Part shown: one piece after another, positions 8,682-16,743 of the stretch
Position numbering within the stretch: the first letter of the stretch is position 1
How the letters are laid out: each line of letters begins with the position of its first letter
Assembly: GCF_013371495.1 (NCBI RefSeq)
Contig: NZ_JABWTA010000001.1
Span: forward strand, 1,116,001-1,180,000
Source: Altererythrobacter lutimaris
GTDB lineage: Bacteria > Pseudomonadota > Alphaproteobacteria > Sphingomonadales > Sphingomonadaceae
Direction of reading: 5' to 3'
Length of the DNA stretch: 64,000 bases
The notes under the pieces: model-generated
Database searches by the model: none
What the model saw: the letters and a program-made list of their open reading frames with translations, nothing else
Told to the model about the DNA's origin: nothing
Translations under genes and position numbers: made by a program

Positions 8682-11195
8682 ATGAGAAACATCGACCGCA
8701 CGCTGTTGACAGGGATCAGCGGCTTGGCCATTTGGGCCACACCTTCAATTGCCTTCGCGAAGGACACCGATAGCGACAAAGCTGCAGACGACAACGTCAT
8801 CATCGTGACAGCTGCAAAGCGTCAGGCAACATTGCAGGAAACCCCGATCGCCGTATCGGTGACGACAGCGGAACGGATCGAAGATGCGCAGGTGCGCGAT
8901 TTGCTAGATCTGCAAACACTCACCCCGTCGCTTCGGGTGAATCAGACCAGTCTATCATCCGTCACGGTATTCTCGATCCGCGGTTTCGGCAATGGCGGGG
9001 CGAATCCCGGAATCGAGCCTTCCGTCGGTGTGTTTGTGGACGGCGTATACCGCTCGCGCGCCGCGTCGCAGATCTCAGACCTACCCGATCTTCAGCGGGT
9101 CGAAGTTCTCAACGGACCGCAATCCACGCTGTTCGGCAAGAACGCCTCCGCGGGTATTATCAGCATCGTCACGCGCGAGCCGCAGTTTGAGTATGGCGGC
9201 GTAGCCGAGCTTTCCTACGGAAACTTCGACGCGGTTGTTGCGAAGGCAAGTGTGACAGGTCCGATCAGTGACACTGTCGCCTTCAGCCTTGGCGGCAACT
9301 ACAACCGCCGTGATGGCTATATCGAAGACATAATCATCGATCAGGACATCAACAACCGCGACCGGTTTGGGCTGCGCGGCCAGCTGCTCTTCAAACCCAG
9401 CGCCGACTTCAAGCTTCGCCTGATCGCGGACTATGACAAGATTGACGAAGTGTGCTGCGGCGCCACAAACGTCGTCGATGGCCCGACCGGCGCAGTGGTG
9501 CGCGCAGTTGGCGGTCAGTTCATTCCGAATGATGGCCTATCTCTCCAAAGCACGGTCAACTTTGCTCCGACGAACGAAATAGAGAACTACGGCGTTTCGC
9601 TGCAAACCGACTGGTCGACAGGGGCAATCGATGTGACGGGCATCGGCTCGTACCGCCGTTCCGATACCTTCGTTAATCAGGACAGCGACTTCACCAGCCT
9701 CAATTCCATCGGTACGAACATCAACACCGTCGATGTTCAGACATATACGGGCGAACTGCGCGCAGCCTCGGACTTTGATGGTCCGATCGACTTCCTCGTG
9801 GGTGGATTCCTGTTTCACGAAAAGATCGATCAAGGCGCCGAATTTGGAAACGGCGAGGGTTTTCTGTTGTTTGCCAACGCTGTCACCGGCGGGGCTTACA
9901 GCGCGCTTGAGCCAACGCTCCGAGCACTCGTTCCTGGTATTCCGGCAGGCAGTTTTGGCGGAGTCGGTCAGGGACGTACGCTGGATTACGACTACGAGAA
10001 CACGTCTTTTTCGATCTTCGGCCAGGTGGATTTTGAGGTCACGGACCGCCTGACCCTTACGGTCGGTGCGAACTACACCGAAGACGAAAAGCAGGTGGTC
10101 TCCAACAACATCAGCACCGATGTGTTTTCGGGGATCGATCTGGTCCAAGCCGGGTTCAATGCAGCTCTGGTGCAAGGTGCGCCTGCGGCTGTGGCAAGCG
10201 TACTCGCTTCCGATCCGACGACGAATCCGTTTCTCGCGCTCCGCGGACTGCAGTTCAACCCGCCGTATCTCAACTTTCCCAACGCGGTGGAGGACGGGCG
10301 CACGGATGACAAGGATCTGTCGTACACCCTGCGTCTCTCGTACGACGCGACTGACAATCTGAGCCTGTATGCGACTTATGCAACCGGTTTCAAAGCGTCG
10401 TCCTTCAACTTGTCGGCCAACAGTCTTCCGTTCGCATCGGATTTCGTGCCCGGCTCTCCCTTCCAATCACCTCCGCCCGCGGCATCACCAATTCGCGATG
10501 CCGGATTGGCGGTTCCCAACTTGGCAACTGGATCGCGGTTCGCAGGACCGGAAGAATCCGAAGTCTATGAGATTGGTATCAAGGGCCGCTGGGACGGCTT
10601 TTCCTTCAACCTCGCAGTGTTCGACCAAACGCTCAATGGGTTCCAAGCCAATGTCTTCACCGGCGTCGGGTTCATCTTGGGCAACGCGGATGAGCAATCG
10701 GTGCGAGGGTTCGAGCTGGACACTCAAATCTCGCCAATACCCGAGCTGACATTCACGGCCGGTGTGACCTATCTGGATTCACTGTTCGACAGCTTTCCCG
10801 ATGGAAACGCGCTCTCGCCGAACTTCACCGTCGTTCCCGCCGATCTGAGCGGACAGCGTCCCGCCGGCGTCCCGGAATGGTCGGTGATCGTTGGCGGCAC
10901 CTACACGCTGGATCTGAGCGATGATGCATCGTTGCGGTTCCACACGGACTATCAGCTCGAGAGTAATGTGGAGCTGGTAAACGGGCTGTCGACCTTCAAA
11001 CGTGCCGTCGAAAACCTGAATGCTTCGATCACTCTTGGTCTTTCAAATGGTCTCGAAGTGTCGCTCTGGGGAAGAAACCTGACCGACGCTGCATATCTTA
11101 ACGCAGTCTCACCCGCAGTCGGCCAGCCTGGCTCTCTCGTCGGTTTTCGCAATCAGCCGCGAACCTATGGAGGGCTCGTCAGATACAGGTTCTAA
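8682..11195 (+). CDS. TonB-dependent outer-membrane receptor
   Basis: An 837-residue receptor: signal peptide (cut after SIAFA), plug domain from about residue 40 (VIIVTAAKRQATLQETPIAVSV, read as the TonB-box/plug start), then a 22-strand barrel ending in RTYGGLVRYRF with the usual terminal aromatic. FGKNASAGIISIVTREP is the plug end seen in sphingomonad receptors. ATG 8682 follows GGAGG by six bases. It is divergent from the VOC-SDR-PQQ cluster and followed by a convergent TetR gene, so it probably imports the substrate that this cluster oxidises. Confidence 0.9.
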   Translation: MRNIDRTLLTGISGLAIWATPSIAFAKDTDSDKAADDNVIIVTAAKRQATLQETPIAVSVTTAERIEDAQVRDLLDLQTLTPSLRVNQTSLSSVTVFSIRGFGNGGANPGIEPSVGVFVDGVYRSRAASQISDLPDLQRVEVLNGPQSTLFGKNASAGIISIVTREPQFEYGGVAELSYGNFDAVVAKASVTGPISDTVAFSLGGNYNRRDGYIEDIIIDQDINNRDRFGLRGQLLFKPSADFKLRLIADYDKIDEVCCGATNVVDGPTGAVVRAVGGQFIPNDGLSLQSTVNFAPTNEIENYGVSLQTDWSTGAIDVTGIGSYRRSDTFVNQDSDFTSLNSIGTNINTVDVQTYTGELRAASDFDGPIDFLVGGFLFHEKIDQGAEFGNGEGFLLFANAVTGGAYSALEPTLRALVPGIPAGSFGGVGQGRTLDYDYENTSFSIFGQVDFEVTDRLTLTVGANYTEDEKQVVSNNISTDVFSGIDLVQAGFNAALVQGAPAAVASVLASDPTTNPFLALRGLQFNPPYLNFPNAVEDGRTDDKDLSYTLRLSYDATDNLSLYATYATGFKASSFNLSANSLPFASDFVPGSPFQSPPPAASPIRDAGLAVPNLATGSRFAGPEESEVYEIGIKGRWDGFSFNLAVFDQTLNGFQANVFTGVGFILGNADEQSVRGFELDTQISPIPELTFTAGVTYLDSLFDSFPDGNALSPNFTVVPADLSGQRPAGVPEWSVIVGGTYTLDLSDDASLRFHTDYQLESNVELVNGLSTFKRAVENLNASITLGLSNGLEVSLWGRNLTDAAYLNAVSPAVGQPGSLVGFRNQPRTYGGLVRYRF

Positions 11196-11209
11196 GGTCT
11201 TTCCACCAC

Positions 11210-11241
11210 GCCGCAGAGTAGCGTGTTGCTCACTCTGCGGC
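11210..11241. terminator. Inverted repeat between convergent genes
   Basis: GCCGCAGAGT and ACTCTGCGGC form a perfect 10-bp stem with a 12-base loop, between the receptor stop and the end of the TetR gene. It overlaps the TetR stop codon. Neither strand has a strong T-run, so its use as a terminator is uncertain. Confidence 0.45.
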
Positions 11242-11946
11242 CTTACTAGGGCTTGGCAGGTCGAGTACGTCAGACGGCGGTTTCACTTTGAGCTGCCGCC
11301 CAAGCATATCGGTGCGCAAGCCGCTGACGCTACCGAGGATCATGGAGACGGTGATATCTTCGATAAGCTGTCGATCCATCCCGCTACGCACCAGGAATTC
11401 GCCAGCCGCCGCCGGTATCCCAAAAGATATCTCAGTCGCGGCAATCGCCACGTCACTTTGAAATCCAAACAGCTCAGCAGTTATTTCCGCGAAGTATTCG
11501 ACTGACGGTTCGCGATTGTAGTGCGTGGGGTCCTGTGCGCGAGCGATATTGGGATACGCCTGAAGCCGATCGATGATCAGTCCGCGTTCCTCAATGTAGA
11601 GCAGATACTCTCGGGTTACCTTGCGGACCAGATCCTCATAGGTGTCCGCGCTTTCCGCAGCCTCGAGTTGTTGTGCACGCAAGTGGCGATATTCTCGATT
11701 CAGCAGAGCTTTGAGCAACGACACAAGAGTACCAAAGTAGCGATACATCAGCGTCTTGCTAACACCGGCATGTTCACCAATGGATTCTAGTGACAGATCG
11801 GCCGTTCCTTGCTCGACGATCAGAGAGGCGGCGCTGTCGAGGATCATCGACATCCGTTTCTCACGGCCAAATCGGCGAGCGACTGCTACTGGCTTTTCGA
11901 TAGTGTTGGCTGTCCAAATAATTGCGATCAGAATTCGAGCATCCAT
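11230..11946 (-). CDS. TetR/AcrR-family transcriptional regulator
   Basis: A 238-residue regulator. The helix-turn-helix is at about residues 35-80 (MILDSAASLIVEQGTADLSLESIGEHAGVSK..LMYRYFG pattern), followed by a helical ligand-binding domain. The first 28 residues before the TetR domain are longer than usual, so an internal Met (MSMILDS) could be the true start. It faces the TonB receptor convergently and probably governs the receptor or the PQQ/SDR/VOC cluster, in response to an unknown ligand. Confidence 0.8.
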   Translation of the reverse strand: MDARILIAIIWTANTIEKPVAVARRFGREKRMSMILDSAASLIVEQGTADLSLESIGEHAGVSKTLMYRYFGTLVSLLKALLNREYRHLRAQQLEAAESADTYEDLVRKVTREYLLYIEERGLIIDRLQAYPNIARAQDPTHYNREPSVEYFAEITAELFGFQSDVAIAATEISFGIPAAAGEFLVRSGMDRQLIEDITVSMILGSVSGLRTDMLGRQLKVKPPSDVLDLPSPSKAAE

Positions 11947-12115
11947 ATAGTGGCCATCTTTCTTGCGCCAATCAATCCCGCGTTATCGCATGCCCTCAGT
12001 TCGGCTGGTTACATCTTTCGAAAGTCAAATCACCGTAATTGGTCAGGCCTTGAATGTCCGCCCTCACCCCATAAGCGGACGCCGGCACGGATAAGGCCAA
12101 AGCGCCCACTTCCAG

Positions 12116-12708
12116 TCAGATTTCAGTCTTCTCGGCGAGTGTGAGAGCATCTTTGATGTCAACGCCTAGGTATCGCACCGTGCTCTCAATCTTGGAATTT
12201 CCCGGCAAGATCTGGATTACCCTGATGTTGCCGGTAGCTTCGTAGATGATTGAAGTTTGGTTCGACGAAGCGAATGAGTTCCACACACCTCTGGCCGCAG
12301 GCCTATTTCCTCCACCGATTCATCAACTAGCCTCGCATACTAGCGCGTGCTCAGGTGTCTGGCAGGATCAGCGCGGCTTTGAAACACAAGGTCGTCCACT
12401 GAGCCACATCTGAGCTCAAGCCATGCAAACAAGATATCTCTCGCATCTTTTGCGATCTCGAATTGAACTGGTCTTCCTGTCTTACGCTGGGTGATTGTCG
12501 CGTGCGTTCTGATCTCGGGGCCACTGACCAAATCACCGACCTTCAACTCAACAAGATCACAACCTCTGAGTTTGCTGTCGATCGCCAAGTCGAACAGCGC
12601 CTGGTTTCTTACACGTGCTTCGCGATCAAGGAAGAATCGGATCGCCCAAATCTGTTTCTGGTCAAACGGGCGCTTGGGGCCAATCTTCGCTCCAAAGCTC
12701 CATGACAC
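12116..12708 (-). pseudogene. Tyrosine recombinase/integrase pseudogene
   Basis: From the GTG at 12708 the frame reads VSWSFGAKIGPKRPFDQKQ, a short tyrosine-recombinase family common in sphingomonads. It stops at a TAG after HLSTR. The same frame then continues with YARLVDESVEEIGLRP..GTHSLRRT, so the TAG probably replaced a Gln codon (CAG). After LRRTK one base is missing; in the next frame the rest is intact (SIIYEATGNIR..TVRYLGVDIKDALTLAEKTEI) to TGA at 12116. The catalytic HSLRRT and the region of the Tyr (VRYLGVD) are visible but split. It is therefore dead by one nonsense change and one frameshift. It lies just inside the att-like repeat at 13251. Confidence 0.88.
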
Positions 12709-13046
12709 CCTGTTCTAAGCAAAGGGATCGAATTATGAGTAGGTCATTGTTTTTCTCCTTAGCCGGAATGGCCTTGGAGAATGTCTGCTTTCAGGAACTA
12801 AGATCCTGAATTTCAATGTCTGGAACTGAGGCGCAAAGCTGTCTTTCCGAATGAGAAAGTGACGCCCTCCCCTTCACTGCTCCCGCATGCTTACTAGTGT
12901 TCGGATCTCGCACAGGGATTCGAACACAGCCTCGAACTTGGTACCGTCCGAATGATTCTTCTTCGAATTCGCTTCGACATGGGAGAAACTGTGCTTTTCG
13001 TTCGACGTCCATAGTTGGGGGGTATCACCCGACTCCAAAGCAGCCG

Positions 13047-13182
13047 AAAATACCCCCATCGATACCCCCCAATAATGCCTCGGCTTCAGACGGACACATG
13101 CGGACGCATACGGCCTTTAGCAGACTGGCATGGTAGCACGTCTGGCATTGAAATCAGTGATTTGGGTCGAAATTCAGGACCA
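13047..13182. repeat. Left-arm repeat of attachment region, copy 1
   Basis: Resembles 21737-21874 along its length: both begin AAAATACCCCCA..CG.TACCCCC, then share ACACATGCGGACGCATA, TGGTAGCAC and AAATCAGTGATTTGG. Both lie immediately left of a copy of the tRNA-Met 3' end. Probably the arm of a former attP, or the end of a lost integrase locus. Confidence 0.7.
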
Positions 13183-13267
13183 TGACGAACAATCACGCGC
13201 GCGTCACTAGCGCGGCGCCGACAATCACAAGAGATTTTGATAAGGAAGGTTGGTAGCGGAGGAGGAG
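13178..13267. repeat. 90-bp dispersed repeat, copy 2
   Basis: Second copy of the sequence at 2843-2932, better preserved at its right end, where it carries 15 exact bases of the tRNA-Met 3' end. Confidence 0.75.
13251..13265. repeat. att-like site: 15-bp copy of tRNA-Met 3' end
   Basis: TGGTAGCGGAGGAGG is identical to the CCA end and acceptor 3' strand of the tRNA-Met gene at 58454. It marks the left end of the 8.6-kb ECF/exopolysaccharide block and the right end of the PQQ/TetR/integrase block. Confidence 0.7.
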
Positions 13268-13322
13268 TATATAGTGAACACATATCGGGTTGATTTTCCT
13301 CGGTAAGTCACCGCGCAAGACT

Positions 13323-13348
13323 GAAAATACCCCCATCGATACCCCCAG
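13323..13348. repeat. Right-arm repeat (paired CCCCC motif)
   Basis: GAAAATACCCCCATCGATAC followed by CCCCA; the same motif occurs at 13047, 21737 (one change inside) and 21985. It sits to the right of an att-like core at both 13251 and 21908, so each core is flanked by the motif on both sides. Confidence 0.65.
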
Positions 13349-13472
13349 CATCTGGATTTTGCGCTTAGGCGTTTTGCCATTGCGCCAAATGGATATTGAT
13401 GGCGCATATTTCGAAGGACGAAGTCAAACCCCGAAGCCAATTGATAAAAGCTCTTCTCTACTCTCGGCCTCT

Positions 13473-13510
13473 CAACGAAACGACCCTGCCCAATCCAGTG
13501 AGCAGGGTCG
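13473..13510 (-). terminator. Rho-independent terminator of the outer-membrane protein gene
   Basis: On the minus strand CGACCCTGC..GCAGGGTCG forms a 9-bp stem followed by TTTCGTTG, 26 bases after the stop of the gene at 13536. Confidence 0.7.
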
Positions 13511-13535
13511 GATCGAATTCGGCAACGATTTCGAA

Positions 13536-14528
13536 CTAGAACCGGAAGCCCACGCTCGCACCGCCAAAGAGGTCGGCGCTATTATCGTTCAGGCCCGTCC
13601 CGCCATACACGGTGAGACTGATGTCCCGGCTTACCCTCATACTGGCCCAACCCGATACCTCGCTGGATGCCTGCCGGCCTGCGAAAGCTGATTGCTGCCA
13701 GAAATAGTCTGCGCCCACGCTGACGCCATCTCCGGCGCGCACACTCGCACCGCCGCCTGCTCCCCATGTCGACCGAATGGTCGAACCTTCCGGTTTGCCA
13801 GCGAACTTGCGACGGCCATGTACGTAGAAGGTCATCGGGCCGACAACCTGCACAAGATCCGCGCTCAAAGTTACATCGACCTCACCTGTACCAAGTCGAT
13901 CAGCGCGAGACGCAGTTGGAAGCTTGACCCTCACTTGCGGTTCAAAATAGGTGCCCGATGCAAGCTTGAAGGAATACAACGCCGAAACGTTGACATCTCC
14001 AATACCACTGCGGCGCTGGTCGGGACCGGCAAAGCCATCTTCATCGACAACATCATCATCGTCGATCACGTCGTCATCAAGATCGTCTTCAACTTCGATA
14101 TCATTGCCGCCAGAACCGGAGCCGCTACTGCTAGAGCCTGACCCGGAATTGTCGCTGTCACCACCGCGTCCACGACCTCGTCCGCGACCCTGGCCTGATC
14201 CGCTGTCACCAAAAAAGGCGTCTCGGCCCTCGGGCGTTGCGAGCAGCGAGCCCGGGCCGTCGATGGTCACCCAGGGTACCGAAACACGGACCCTCAAACC
14301 ATCTTTCTTGTAAGTCAGGCTGATAGGCACAGCGATGACTTCGGTGTCTTCAAGCTCCCCATAGTCACCATTGGAGTAGCTGATACCAGTATTCAGGCGA
14401 AAGCTCCCTGCACTGCTGGACTTTTTCTCTTGGTCTGCCTGAGCTTCATCCTGTGCGCTGACCGGCGATGCAAACAAGAACACTCCTGCCGAAGCAACGC
14501 ATATTGCTGTTTTCACTGAAATTTTCAT
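13536..14528 (-). CDS. Outer-membrane beta-barrel-like protein with RG-rich and acidic insert
   Basis: A 330-residue secreted protein not assigned to a named family. The signal peptide ends at SPVSAQ. Strand-like segments (SFRLNTGISYSNGDYG, VIAVPISLTYKKDGLRVRVSVP) are interrupted by a disordered insert at about residues 105-165: an RGRGRGRGGDS run, a Ser/Gly run, then a run of Asp. More barrel-like strands follow and the chain ends in ASVGFRF with a terminal Phe, as outer-membrane proteins do. The RG run is shared with the next upstream gene product. ATG 14528 is preferred to GTG 14537 because GAGGGG is well spaced from it. Probably cotranscribed with the RG-rich gene. Confidence 0.7.
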   Translation of the reverse strand: MKISVKTAICVASAGVFLFASPVSAQDEAQADQEKKSSSAGSFRLNTGISYSNGDYGELEDTEVIAVPISLTYKKDGLRVRVSVPWVTIDGPGSLLATPEGRDAFFGDSGSGQGRGRGRGRGGDSDNSGSGSSSSGSGSGGNDIEVEDDLDDDVIDDDDVVDEDGFAGPDQRRSGIGDVNVSALYSFKLASGTYFEPQVRVKLPTASRADRLGTGEVDVTLSADLVQVVGPMTFYVHGRRKFAGKPEGSTIRSTWGAGGGASVRAGDGVSVGADYFWQQSAFAGRQASSEVSGWASMRVSRDISLTVYGGTGLNDNSADLFGGASVGFRF

Positions 14529-14592
14529 TTGTGACACCCCTCACATTCCATTTTTTTTGAACTTCTGCATGCTTATTTCATGTGCGACAAGA

Positions 14593-14625
14593 CCGCTCCG
14601 GTCCGGCTGCGCCAAACCGGAGCGG
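14593..14625 (-). other. Strong hairpin between two RG-coding genes
   Basis: CCGCTCCGGT pairs with ACCGGAGCGG (10 bp) with a 13-base loop. The following minus-strand bases TCTTGTC are only weakly T-rich, so it may be a leaky terminator or an mRNA-stabilising structure that sets the ratio of the two products. Confidence 0.5.
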
Positions 14626-14642
14626 CCCGCGACCCGGCGGGC

Positions 14643-15254
14643 TCAATCGCCTGAGGGACTGCTGTCTCCTCCGCGACCACGGCCTCGACCGCGCCCACGC
14701 CCGCGACCCTCGCCAGGGGTGTCGGCAGCTGAATCGCTGTCATCGACGCGATCCGCCAGATCGTCTGAATTGCCTCCTCGTCTGCGACCGCCATCCGAAC
14801 GGTCATCACCGCGCCGATCGTCATAACGCTTCTCATCACGCTCCCGGCTGCGACCACCGCGATCATCGCCCGGTGCATCATCGCGTCCGCGCCCGCGACG
14901 GATGTGATCAGGGCCGTCATCCGCTCCCCGACCACGGCGCATTTCCCCCGGCCCGTCATCAGCGCCACGGCCACGGCGCATGTGTCCGGGTTCATCATCT
15001 GCCCCGCGCCCGCGCCCACGGTCGTCATACCCGCGTCCATCACCGCGATCGCGAACACCGCGATCTTCGTAGTCCCGGTCTTCATGCCGGTCGCGGTCAC
15101 GACCGCGACCCCGGTCATCAGCCCGATCTTCACATCCACGGCACTCGCGTATCTCACGATCACGGTCCGGCTTGGCTACAGCCGGGCCTCCGGCGAGCAT
15201 GGCAACGCCAATTGCGGCGCAGGCTGCCAGCTTCAAGCTCCTGTGTTTTTGCAT
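14643..15254 (-). CDS. Secreted Arg/Asp/Gly-rich low-complexity protein
   Basis: A 203-residue protein with a signal peptide (cut after GPAVA) and then almost only R, D, G and E. One CxxC-like pair (Cys38, Cys41) lies near the mature N-terminus. Residues about 79-130 hold four 13-residue tandem repeats of the type RRGRGADDGPGEM. The C-terminus is an RG run ending GGDSSPSGD, very like the insert of the neighbouring barrel protein. Such mixed-charge chains are expected to be disordered. ATG 15254 has GGAG upstream; the longer frame from 15353 is rejected because an ECF-type promoter lies inside it. Function unknown. Confidence 0.75.
   Translation of the reverse strand: MQKHRSLKLAACAAIGVAMLAGGPAVAKPDRDREIRECRGCEDRADDRGRGRDRDRHEDRDYEDRGVRDRGDGRGYDDRGRGRGADDEPGHMRRGRGADDGPGEMRRGRGADDGPDHIRRGRGRDDAPGDDRGGRSRERDEKRYDDRRGDDRSDGGRRRGGNSDDLADRVDDSDSAADTPGEGRGRGRGRGRGRGGDSSPSGD
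14865..15020 (-). repeat. 39-bp coding tandem repeat, four copies
   Basis: Encodes the four imperfect 13-residue units of the RG-rich protein; the last copy is the most diverged. This is an in-frame coding repeat without spacers. Confidence 0.75.
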
Positions 15255-15295
15255 TTTCTTCTCCGTTGCTTGCGAGTTCGTTTCTAGAACTGCAT

Positions 15296-15323
15296 AACAA
15301 CGGAGCATCTCAGCGCTTATTCC
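15296..15323 (-). promoter_or_regulatory. ECF-type promoter before the RG-rich gene
   Basis: On the minus strand GGAAT, 16 bases, then CGTTGTT; the -10-like element lies about 40 bases before the start codon. The same layout occurs upstream of the sigma gene, the subtilase gene and the TPR gene. Confidence 0.65.
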
Positions 15324-15337
15324 ACGCGATGAGAGAT

Positions 15338-16081
15338 TTATTGCGACGCCCAACCATCGCGGATCATTTGGCCTTCCCTGTCCATCGCCAAGGGGTCGCC
15401 TGCCTCAAGTCGGGCATAGGCTTCGTCCAAGCTTGACGGGCCATCGCTGCCTGCCAGCGCGATTTCGCTGCTGTCAGGCATGTCGACAGCATCATCGCTC
15501 CATGCTTCGATTGTCCAGCCAGTCGAGGAGCGACAGGCGATGCCCGAGGACTCAGACTGCGCAGCCGCAAAAGTGAATTCACGACAGAAACGTCCATCGC
15601 CCGCTTCGAACGTCAAAATCGGGGTGAGCGTTGCGCCATCGCCAAGGGAAGCGAGTTGCCCAGATGGCGTAGTCTCAAGCGCGTCCCCAAATTCGGGCGA
15701 CCCGGCACTGGGCAGTGCGAATGTCAGGACCAAGGCGAGGCAGGCAGCTATCGCCGCCCCCGCTCCGACTTGCCACCGCCGCCAAAACGGCGGGTTGTCA
15801 TTGGCCGGCTCTGGCGATGCGCGTTGGCTGGGGTCTGCCGGTGGGGCGGCTGGGGCTTCCGTCAATCCCAATCGGGCGAGGAACGCGTCGTCGACCCCGA
15901 CCTCTTCATTAATCGCCATCGCTTGCCGCAAAATGTCATCGTTGGACGCAAGCCGCGCAACCTCATCGGCGAGTTCAGGATCGGCCTCTAGCTCGCGTTC
16001 GAACCGAAGCGCTTCCTCCTCGCTCATCGCACCATCAAGATAGGCCGTGATCCTGAGATCGCGTTCGTTCTGATCGCTCAT
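15338..16081 (-). CDS. Anti-sigma factor, membrane-spanning
   Basis: A 247-residue protein. The N-terminus has a zinc-less anti-sigma-like helical domain (DLRITAYLDGAMSEEEALRFERELEADPEL), then a Pro-rich linker, one membrane segment at about residues 106-126, and a periplasmic C-terminal domain with two Cys (FCREFTF, IACRSSTGW). It would hold the ECF sigma factor at the inner membrane until a signal releases it. Its start overlaps the sigma stop by four bases (ATGA), the usual coupling of such pairs. Confidence 0.85.
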   Translation of the reverse strand: MSDQNERDLRITAYLDGAMSEEEALRFERELEADPELADEVARLASNDDILRQAMAINEEVGVDDAFLARLGLTEAPAAPPADPSQRASPEPANDNPPFWRRWQVGAGAAIAACLALVLTFALPSAGSPEFGDALETTPSGQLASLGDGATLTPILTFEAGDGRFCREFTFAAAQSESSGIACRSSTGWTIEAWSDDAVDMPDSSEIALAGSDGPSSLDEAYARLEAGDPLAMDREGQMIRDGWASQ

Positions 16082-16599
16082 TGCGCCATCTCCCCATTGA
16101 CCTGCTGGTCGATGGACCGCCTCGCACGGGCTATTCTGCTCATCACAGTCCCGATGGGGATTTCCAGCGTTTCGGCAGCGTCCTTATAGCTCATTCCGTC
16201 CAGCACAACGAGTGTGATGAGAACCCGCTGATCCTCCGGCAAAGCGGCCAGTGCGCTGCGGGCAAGGGCCAAATCGGATCGGCCCTCCAGGACCTGAACA
16301 CCGTCAGCGCCGACCATACCGAAAGCTTCATCCATTTCGACATGGACACCGCGTGTCTGGACCTTGCGTCCTTCATCGATCCAGATGTTCTGTGCGATCT
16401 TGTACATCCAGCTATCCAGTTTCGACCCGGGCAGAAACTGGTCTGCGCGGCTCAAGGCTCTTTCGACAGTCGACTGGCAAAGATCGTCCGCGAGTTCCTG
16501 TTTGCGGGTAAGCGCAAGACAGAACCGTCGCAGACGCGGCAGGACATGAATGATCTGCTGGCGCAAATCGCCGTGTCCGGTTGTGCCGTCCCCTGTCAT
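16078..16599 (-). CDS. ECF-family RNA polymerase sigma factor
   Basis: A 173-residue sigma-70 family protein with only regions 2 and 4. Region 2 is at about residues 20-85 (LTRKQELADDLCQSTVERAL, LDSWMYKIAQNIWID) and region 4 at about 115-165 (ALPEDQRVLITLVVLDGMSYKDAAETLEIPIGTVMSRIARAR). It would direct RNA polymerase to GGAAT-N16-CGTW promoters found near it. One of these overlaps its own leader, so it is probably autoregulated. That promoter leaves a very short leader before ATG 16599, so a slightly downstream start or near-leaderless translation is possible. Confidence 0.9.
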   Translation of the reverse strand: MTGDGTTGHGDLRQQIIHVLPRLRRFCLALTRKQELADDLCQSTVERALSRADQFLPGSKLDSWMYKIAQNIWIDEGRKVQTRGVHVEMDEAFGMVGADGVQVLEGRSDLALARSALAALPEDQRVLITLVVLDGMSYKDAAETLEIPIGTVMSRIARARRSIDQQVNGEMAQ

Positions 16600-16610
16600 T
16601 TTCTCTCCCG

Positions 16611-16637
16611 ACTACGCAATCGCAAGGCATTTATTCC
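16611..16637 (-). promoter_or_regulatory. ECF-type promoter of the sigma/anti-sigma operon
   Basis: Minus-strand GGAAT, 16 bases, CGTAGT. It shares GGAATA..TGCC..GATTG..CGT with the divergent subtilase promoter. It lies only about 12 bases before the annotated start codon. Confidence 0.6.
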
Positions 16638-16683
16638 CCAGCCGCGCGCACAATACAAATTTCCGCGATCATGCGTTATTCAG

Positions 16684-16710
16684 GGAATAGTGCCGAGGAT
16701 TGTGCGTTGT
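16684..16710 (+). promoter_or_regulatory. ECF-type promoter of the subtilase gene
   Basis: GGAAT at 16684, 16 bases, CGTTGT at 16705; the start codon follows at 16744, giving a leader of about 30 bases with a GGAAGA ribosome site. Confidence 0.65.
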
Positions 16711-16743
16711 TTTTGGATAAGATAGGCCAACACCGGAAGAAAA

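Larger units (their letters stand above)
12719..13535. other. Non-coding island junction with repeats
   Basis: About 800 bases without a convincing gene. It holds the left-arm repeat (13047-13182), the 90-bp repeat (13178-13267) with a 15-base copy of the tRNA-Met 3' end, the right-arm repeat (13323-13348) and a terminator. Short open frames here show no family resemblance. Confidence 0.7.

Noticed and set aside
9537..10466. 309-residue open frame on the minus strand
   Set aside because: Antisense to the TonB receptor and without any family resemblance.
12791..13059. Short minus-strand frames beside the integrase relic
   Set aside because: Overlapping frames with no known fold, lying in repeat-containing sequence.
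14865..15020. CRISPR-like array
   Set aside because: The 39-base units are contiguous, in frame and coding, with no spacers.
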